Source of the DNA: Rubritepida sp. | Lineage (GTDB): Bacteria; Pseudomonadota; Alphaproteobacteria; Acetobacterales; Acetobacteraceae | Direction of reading: 5' to 3' | NCBI GenBank assembly: GCA_014376425.1 | Contig: JACMRO010000277.1 | Coordinates: 1 to 8,987 of the forward strand | DNA length: 8,987 nucleotides | Shown: positions 6,640 through 8,987 of the stretch, in pieces | Numbering within the stretch: the stretch's first letter is position 1 | Layout: the number at the start of each line of letters is the position of its first letter | The notes under the pieces: generated by a model | Seen by the model: only the letters and a program-made list of their open reading frames with translations | What the model was told of the DNA's origin: nothing | Database searches by the model: none | Made by a program: the position numbers and the translations under genes

Positions 6640-6660
6640 AAAAGGGGCCGGCGCGGCCCC
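6640..6660 (-). terminator. Intrinsic terminator of the universal stress gene
   Basis: Read on the minus strand: GGGGCCG, loop CGC, CGGCCCC, then TTTT (6643-6640). The 7-bp all-GC stem with a 3-nt loop and immediate T run begins 7 nt after the stop codon of the stress protein gene at 6668. It should separate that unit from the deacetylase operon downstream. It is the only textbook rho-independent terminator I can see in the window. Confidence 0.8.
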
Positions 6661-6667
6661 GCCTCGA

Positions 6668-7462
6668 TCAAGCGGAGGCGAGGACCGCTATTGGTGCGCG
6701 GCCATCCAGCAGGCTGTGGGTGGCACTGCCGAAGACCATTTGGTACAGGGGCGAATGTCCCAGGCAGCCCATCACAAGTAGGCTGACCTGATTGTCCGTG
6801 CAGGCTTTCGTCAGGGTGTCGAACACTTGGCCACCCTTGTTGTGGACTGGCAGGAAACTCGCCTGGACACCGTGGCGGGCGAGCAGCTGCGTAAGTTCCA
6901 CACCGGATTCGCCGCGACGCAGTTCCTTGTCGTCGGTGACTGAGAACACGAAGGTCTCCTCGGCGCGGAGCAGAAACGGCATGGCATTGTGCACGGCGCG
7001 GACCGATGCGGGCGTCGCATCCCAGGCGATGGCCACCCGCCGCGGCAGAGCCCCGGCCGGTGCCGCGTCGGGCACGATAAGGGCAGGGCGTCCGCTGGAG
7101 AAGATGGCGCCGAAAGCCAGCATGCGTTGCGCCATCGTTGGTCCAGGCCCGTAGCCTATCACCGAGAGATCGTTGACCTTGGCATGATCGGCGAAGACGT
7201 CGGGAAAACCATAGGCAAAGCTGCTCCGTCCCCGAACCTCGCAGGCCACCCCGCGCTTCGCTGCCGCCTCGTGAATCTGGCTTGTCACCTGGGCGTCGCG
7301 CTGCTCGCTGTCGGCTTCGGCGATCATGACCTCGGTAGGGAAAACCAGCGCTGTCAAATGCGCTTTGAAGGCTTCGGCAAGCGCCAGGGCATGGGCCAGG
7401 TGCTTCAACTCAGGCACCGCCGAAGCGGGTTCCACATGTGTCATGATGGACCGGATGGTCAT
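6668..7462 (-). CDS. Two-domain universal stress protein (UspA family)
   Basis: A 264-residue cytosolic protein made of two Usp folds. The second (about 140-264) carries the nucleotide-binding signature GxxG-x9-GS: Gly232, Gly235, Gly245-Ser246 in MGCLGHSPLYQMVFGSATHS, preceded by RRVAIAWDATPAS. It should therefore bind ATP. The first (about 1-132) ends in VIGYGPGPTMAQRMLAFGAIFSSGRPALIVP; the glycine motif there is degenerate, so it may not bind nucleotide. Tandem Usp proteins typically help survival under starvation, redox or low-oxygen stress. The ATG at 7462-7460 has GGAG (7471-7474) 8 nt upstream. It lies 126 bp downstream of the CBS-BON gene on the same strand, with no clear terminator or promoter between, so cotranscription is plausible. 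An intrinsic terminator follows. Confidence 0.9.
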   Translation of the reverse strand: MTIRSIMTHVEPASAVPELKHLAHALALAEAFKAHLTALVFPTEVMIAEADSEQRDAQVTSQIHEAAAKRGVACEVRGRSSFAYGFPDVFADHAKVNDLSVIGYGPGPTMAQRMLAFGAIFSSGRPALIVPDAAPAGALPRRVAIAWDATPASVRAVHNAMPFLLRAEETFVFSVTDDKELRRGESGVELTQLLARHGVQASFLPVHNKGGQVFDTLTKACTDNQVSLLVMGCLGHSPLYQMVFGSATHSLLDGRAPIAVLASA

Positions 7463-7588
7463 GGATCAGTCTCCGCTGTTGCATGGGCTGTCGTGAAGGC
7501 GAGCGGTGCTGGCCACCCGGCAGGCCGCGTCAGGGCGAAACCGGATGTCCCCATGCAGCTTTCTGGCGCGGGTCGCCGCCTGACCGGG

Positions 7589-8308
7589 TCAGATGTATTC
7601 GCCCGGCAGAAAAAACGGCGCTTCCATCAGTTGGTCCTCAACGCGGACCACCCCTTCGATGCGGCCGGCCAACACCAACAGCGCACGGCGCACCGCTTCG
7701 CTGCGGACAAAACCGTTCAGCGTGACCACGCCATCTTTCACCACGCTGGAGGTGTAGTTGCTGCTGGCCCATGCCTGGCTGCGGAGTTCGCGGCGCAGCG
7801 CCAGACGTATGGTTGCATCGTTTTCTAAACCCGGCCCAGCGCCGACCCGTGCGGGCGGCTCGAAAATGGCGCGCAGCAGGTCGGCACGGGACACCATGCC
7901 CACAAGGCGCCCTTCGGAAACGACCGGCAGGCGCTTGATGCCGTGCTCCTCCATGAGGTGCGCGCAATGCTCCGCAGTGGCATCGGGCGCAACGGTCAGG
8001 ACGTCTTTGGTCATCACATCCTGCGCGACCATGCCGTGGGTGCGGGCAAAATTCTCCGCCTGTTTGTCGACATCGCGGAAGCGACTGCGTAACCAACCCA
8101 CCGGGGCATCCTCCCGCCCAGCCAGGCGGCGCAGCAGATCCGCTTCGGTGACGATGCCAAGCAATTTTCCCTGCGGCGTTGTCACCGGCGCGGATGAAAT
8201 GCCGTGGTCGGCAAGCAGCCGGGCCAGCGAACTGATGGGCATGCTGGGCGGGACGGTTACGACCTCTGCAGTTTTCAGGTCGCCTGCCACCAGGGATTCG
8301 AAGTTCAA
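7589..8308 (-). CDS. CBS-pair protein with C-terminal BON domain
   Basis: Reading from TTG 8308-8306 gives 239 residues: CBS motif 1 (about 10-63, with GIVTEADLL at 51-59), a linker, CBS motif 2 (about 96-150, with DVMTKDVLTV and GMVSRADLL at 137-145), then a BON domain (about 163-229, with VVKDGVVTLNGFV). CBS pairs sense adenosine nucleotides or S-adenosyl compounds; BON domains are linked to membrane or hydrophobic ligand binding. No enzyme domain, signal peptide or membrane helix is visible, so it looks like a stand-alone sensor or regulator. The start is uncertain: TTG 8308 has AAGGA 7 nt upstream (8316-8320), while an outer TTG at 8353 adds 15 residues but has no ribosome site; GTG 8290 is a third option. 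It precedes the Usp gene on the same strand, a common stress-regulon pairing. Confidence 0.87.
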   Translation of the reverse strand: MNFESLVAGDLKTAEVVTVPPSMPISSLARLLADHGISSAPVTTPQGKLLGIVTEADLLRRLAGREDAPVGWLRSRFRDVDKQAENFARTHGMVAQDVMTKDVLTVAPDATAEHCAHLMEEHGIKRLPVVSEGRLVGMVSRADLLRAIFEPPARVGAGPGLENDATIRLALRRELRSQAWASSNYTSSVVKDGVVTLNGFVRSEAVRRALLVLAGRIEGVVRVEDQLMEAPFFLPGEYI

Positions 8309-8692
8309 AGGAGGATCCTTGGATTTTGAAGGGAGAGGTATCTCAGCAGTCAACGTAAAGTTTACACAAAGGTTGCAAAATGTTAATCATTTTGATGGAC
8401 TGAAGTAAATAGTGTTTACGTCTGCGAGCCACCCTGAAAATCTCATCCTACCCAAGCGGAAAGCGGCCGCTGGTGAAGGAATTAATTTCAAGATCAGCTT
8501 TCGTTCAAATGGGATGGGGGATCACCTTCGTCAGCCAGCCAGCCTCTTCCGGTCGTCGCAAACTCCCGGCCGGGCCGGCTCGGTGTAAAGGCGAACAAGG
8601 GCTCCTGATGCAACTCCCGTCGCGTTATTGAGCCCGTGGCGAAGTTGGGCATCGGGCTAGCACCCGTCGGCCGGATCGCCATACTGCGGCCC
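8309..8692. other. Divergent intergenic region between the CBS-BON and M20 genes
   Basis: About 384 bp without a gene I can support. The left part (to about 8420) is AT-rich and probably regulatory. Further right are a 10-bp palindrome AGCGGCCGCT (8462-8471), a short run of three CAGC-type repeats (8532-8543) and a GC palindrome CCGGCC-G-GGCCGG (8566-8578). An open minus-strand frame covers 8494-8805, but its third positions are not G/C-biased like the real genes here. Promoters for both divergent genes should lie in this stretch; none stands out for the + gene. Confidence 0.6.
8354..8419. promoter_or_regulatory. AT-rich regulatory region with three short palindromes upstream of the CBS-BON gene
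   Basis: Bases 8341-8400 are about 35% GC, far below the flanking genes. Three dyads occur: GTAAA-G-TTTAC (8355-8365), ATCA-TTT-TGAT (8386-8396) and GTAAA-TAGTG-TTTAC (8405-8419). Their centres (8360, 8391, 8412) are 31 and 21 bp apart, close to whole helical turns. This is where the promoter of the minus-strand stress operon should lie. I could not settle on one -10/-35 pair, and the dyads do not match the FNR consensus TTGAT-N4-ATCAA, so the regulator is unknown. Confidence 0.45.
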
Positions 8693-8987
8693 ATGTCCCT
8701 CGACCCCGGCGCCGCCCGAGCCATTCTTGACGCCTGCGACGCGCTGCGCGACCGCACGCTGGAAACCATCAGCCGCCTAGTCCGCCACCCCAGCACCCTC
8801 GGCAACGAGGCTGGCGCACTTAACGAGATGGCGCGCGAGTATCAGGCGCTGGGCCTGGAGCCCCGCCGCATCCCGACGGAGCCGACCTATGACGCGATCT
8901 TCTCGCCGCCGCTGCTGTCCTATGAGAGTCGCGACAACGTCGTCGCCCTGCACACCCCGCGCGAGGTCCGCGGCCGTTCGCTGGTCC
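8693..8987 (+). CDS. M20-family metallopeptidase/deacylase (ArgE/DapE-like), N-terminal part, truncated by the window end
   Basis: ATG 8693-8695 opens a frame that stays open to the right edge (98 full codons). It begins MSLDPGAARAILDACDALRD and continues with LVRHPSTLGNEAGALNEMA and SYESRDNVVALH, then ends RGRSLV just where family members continue into the first zinc motif (GHxDxVP). The spacing from a helical N-terminus, through a (V/I)xxPS(x)xGNE turn, to an NVVA strand is characteristic of M20 enzymes such as acetylornithine deacetylase, succinyl-diaminopimelate desuccinylase and related amidases. The metal ligands are outside the window, so activity and substrate cannot be judged. No clear ribosome site precedes the ATG. 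The frame is also open upstream, but this ATG gives a normal family N-terminus. It diverges from the CBS-BON gene. Confidence 0.8.
   Translation, partial: MSLDPGAARAILDACDALRDRTLETISRLVRHPSTLGNEAGALNEMAREYQALGLEPRRIPTEPTYDAIFSPPLLSYESRDNVVALHTPREVRGRSLV

Noticed and set aside
6435..6786. Short frames on both strands in the spacer (minus 6435-6671, plus 6490-6786)
   Set aside because: No recognisable domain; they cover the stem-loop and the intrinsic terminator, and the + one runs into the Usp gene antisense. Better explained as non-coding spacer.
7580..7592. CTGAC-CGG-GTCAG hairpin over the CBS-BON stop codon as a terminator
   Set aside because: The stem is only 5 bp with no T run, too weak to call; readthrough into the Usp gene seems likely.
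8325..8353. TTGACT (minus strand, 8353-8348) as a -35 box for the CBS-BON gene
   Set aside because: The sequence 17 bp downstream (TTCAAA) is a poor -10, and transcription from it would begin at or within the ribosome site used to support the TTG 8308 start.
8566..8578. CCGGCC-G-GGCCGG palindrome as an operator or terminator
   Set aside because: Short GC palindromes are expected by chance at this base composition, and there is no T tract or positional logic.
8494..8805. Minus-strand frame of 103 codons overlapping the start of the M20 gene
   Set aside because: Its third-position G/C content is weaker than that of the real genes, it overlaps the well-supported M20 N-terminus, and it shows no known motif. 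A decayed gene remnant cannot be excluded.

Overview
The window is high-GC DNA with dense, short-gapped bacterial gene packing and a strong G/C bias at third codon positions. It reads as a chromosomal segment of a high-GC proteobacterium. An alphaproteobacterium, possibly of the Acetobacteraceae/Rhodospirillales type, is my best guess from the gene families and their style, but nothing in the sequence proves the taxon. I see no transposase, integrase, tRNA, rRNA, CRISPR array or phage gene.

Layout, left to right. (1) 1-139 (+): the last 45 codons of an unrecognised gene, converging on the next block. Both facing stop codons sit in the arms of one perfect 7-bp hairpin (134-150). (2) 3506-145 (-): a tightly coupled four-gene operon in the order Nudix ADP-ribose/ADP-sugar pyrophosphatase, AlaX-type alanyl-tRNA editing hydrolase, 3-mercaptopyruvate sulfurtransferase (sseA), cystathionine beta-lyase (metC). 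The junctions are a 4-nt ATGA overlap, a 1-nt gap and another ATGA overlap. Two of the four products act on sulfur amino acids. (3) 3544-4413 (+): a ten-helix EamA/DMT-family exporter, divergent from the Nudix gene across only 37 bp, most of which is an imperfect dyad. (4) 6414-4403 (-): a two-gene operon of an acetylpolyamine amidohydrolase/histone-deacetylase-family enzyme and an M19 (membrane-dipeptidase family) dipeptidase. The dipeptidase starts at a TTG that overlaps the upstream stop (TTGA), and its 3' end overlaps the transporter gene tail-to-tail by 11 bp. (5) 6415-6667: a 253-bp spacer with a strong stem-loop at 6465-6488 and a convincing intrinsic terminator (6640-6660) for the next gene. 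(6) 8308-6668 (-): a CBS-CBS-BON protein followed by a two-domain universal stress protein, probably a stress or low-energy response pair. Upstream lies an unusually AT-rich patch with three short palindromes. (7) 8693 to the right edge (+): the N-terminal 98 codons of an M20-family (ArgE/DapE-like) metallopeptidase, cut by the window end.

The functional picture is mostly housekeeping and catabolic: sulfur amino acid breakdown, nucleotide-sugar or ADP-ribose cleanup, tRNA proofreading, amide/peptide hydrolysis (APAH, M19, M20) and stress response. I did not find a clear undescribed multi-gene system. The parts most worth checking are the gene grouping in the sulfur/AlaX operon, the dyad in the 37-bp divergent gap, the stem-loop spacer at 6421-6500 and the palindromes at 8354-8419.
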